Source: Gephyromycinifex aptenodytis (lineage in GTDB: Bacteria; Actinomycetota; Actinomycetes; Actinomycetales; Dermatophilaceae). From it: a DNA stretch of 64,000 bases. This document shows positions 63,996 through 64,000 of this stretch, piece after piece. The notes beneath the pieces were generated by a model. It was not told the origin of the DNA, did no database searches, and was given only the letters and a program-made list of their open reading frames with translations. The stretch spans positions 3,385,784 through 3,449,783 of the forward strand of contig NZ_CP051155.1 in assembly GCF_012277275.1 (NCBI RefSeq), in the 5' to 3' direction. A program made the position numbers and the translations under genes. Numbering within the stretch: position 1 is the first letter of the stretch; each line of letters starts with the position of its first letter.

Positions 63996-64000
63996 CTTTT

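Overview
This 64 kb window comes from a high-GC Gram-positive bacterium (Actinomycetota). The gene order (division/cell-wall cluster, then sepF, yggT, divIVA, a DksA/TraR-type protein, lspA, rluD; a his cluster with priA; infC-rpmI-rplT; pheST; the arg operon; tyrS; rrn), the GTG-rich starts and the 16S sequence all fit that phylum. A Micrococcales relative (Dermatophilaceae/Intrasporangiaceae-like) is my best guess, but it is only a guess. MurE carries the DNPR signature of the meso-diaminopimelate-adding enzyme.

Layout. 1-11190: end of ftsI, then murE, murF, mraY, murD, ftsW, murG, murC and ftsQ, joined almost everywhere by 4-nt ATGA/GTGA overlaps. 11191-18833: ftsZ behind a leader with two adjacent palindromes, then pgeF, a PLP-binding YggS protein, sepF, yggT, divIVA (a 12-fold 11-residue repeat), a DksA/TraR zinc-finger gene, lspA and an RluA/RluD-family pseudouridine synthase. 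18954-22130 (minus): a molybdate operon in the order regulator, modA, modB, modC. 22622-31584: dnaE, a convergent fatty-acyl reductase-like gene, an S9 oligopeptidase, and an SPFH membrane protein paired with a ribbon-helix-helix protein behind an AT-rich operator-like array. 31917-32684 (minus): a FetB-like ABC permease. 32917-38960: hisD, hisC, hisB, an unknown gene, hisH, priA and an SseB-family gene. 39148-43630: a DUF421 membrane protein, an MFS transporter, infC (ATC start, leader hairpin), rpmI, rplT and a SpoU methyltransferase. 43673-49309: an orphan PAS histidine kinase, pheS, pheT and an SDR. 49356-56837: argC, an ACT-domain gene, argJ, argB, argD, argR, argH and a 3-methyladenine DNA glycosylase; argF and argG are absent. 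56894-63995: tyrS, a terminator, then 16S, 23S and 5S rRNA with no tRNA in the spacer.

How it works together. The first third is the core machine for lipid II synthesis (MurC-G, MraY), its polymerisation and cross-linking (FtsW/FtsI) and placement of the septum (FtsQ, FtsZ, SepF, DivIVA). The middle and right parts are mainly housekeeping biosynthesis and translation. Several starts sit 6-7 nt after a TANNNT -10 hexamer (murE, S9 peptidase, hisD, PAS kinase, pheS, argC), which suggests leaderless transcripts are common here.

I see no insertion sequence, prophage, CRISPR array, tRNA gene or biosynthetic gene cluster. The most interesting leads are the SPFH/RHH pair with its TGATA array, the CASTOR-like ACT gene inside the arg operon together with the missing argF/argG, the terminator-like hairpin in the infC leader, and the near-perfect palindrome before the DksA/TraR-type gene.
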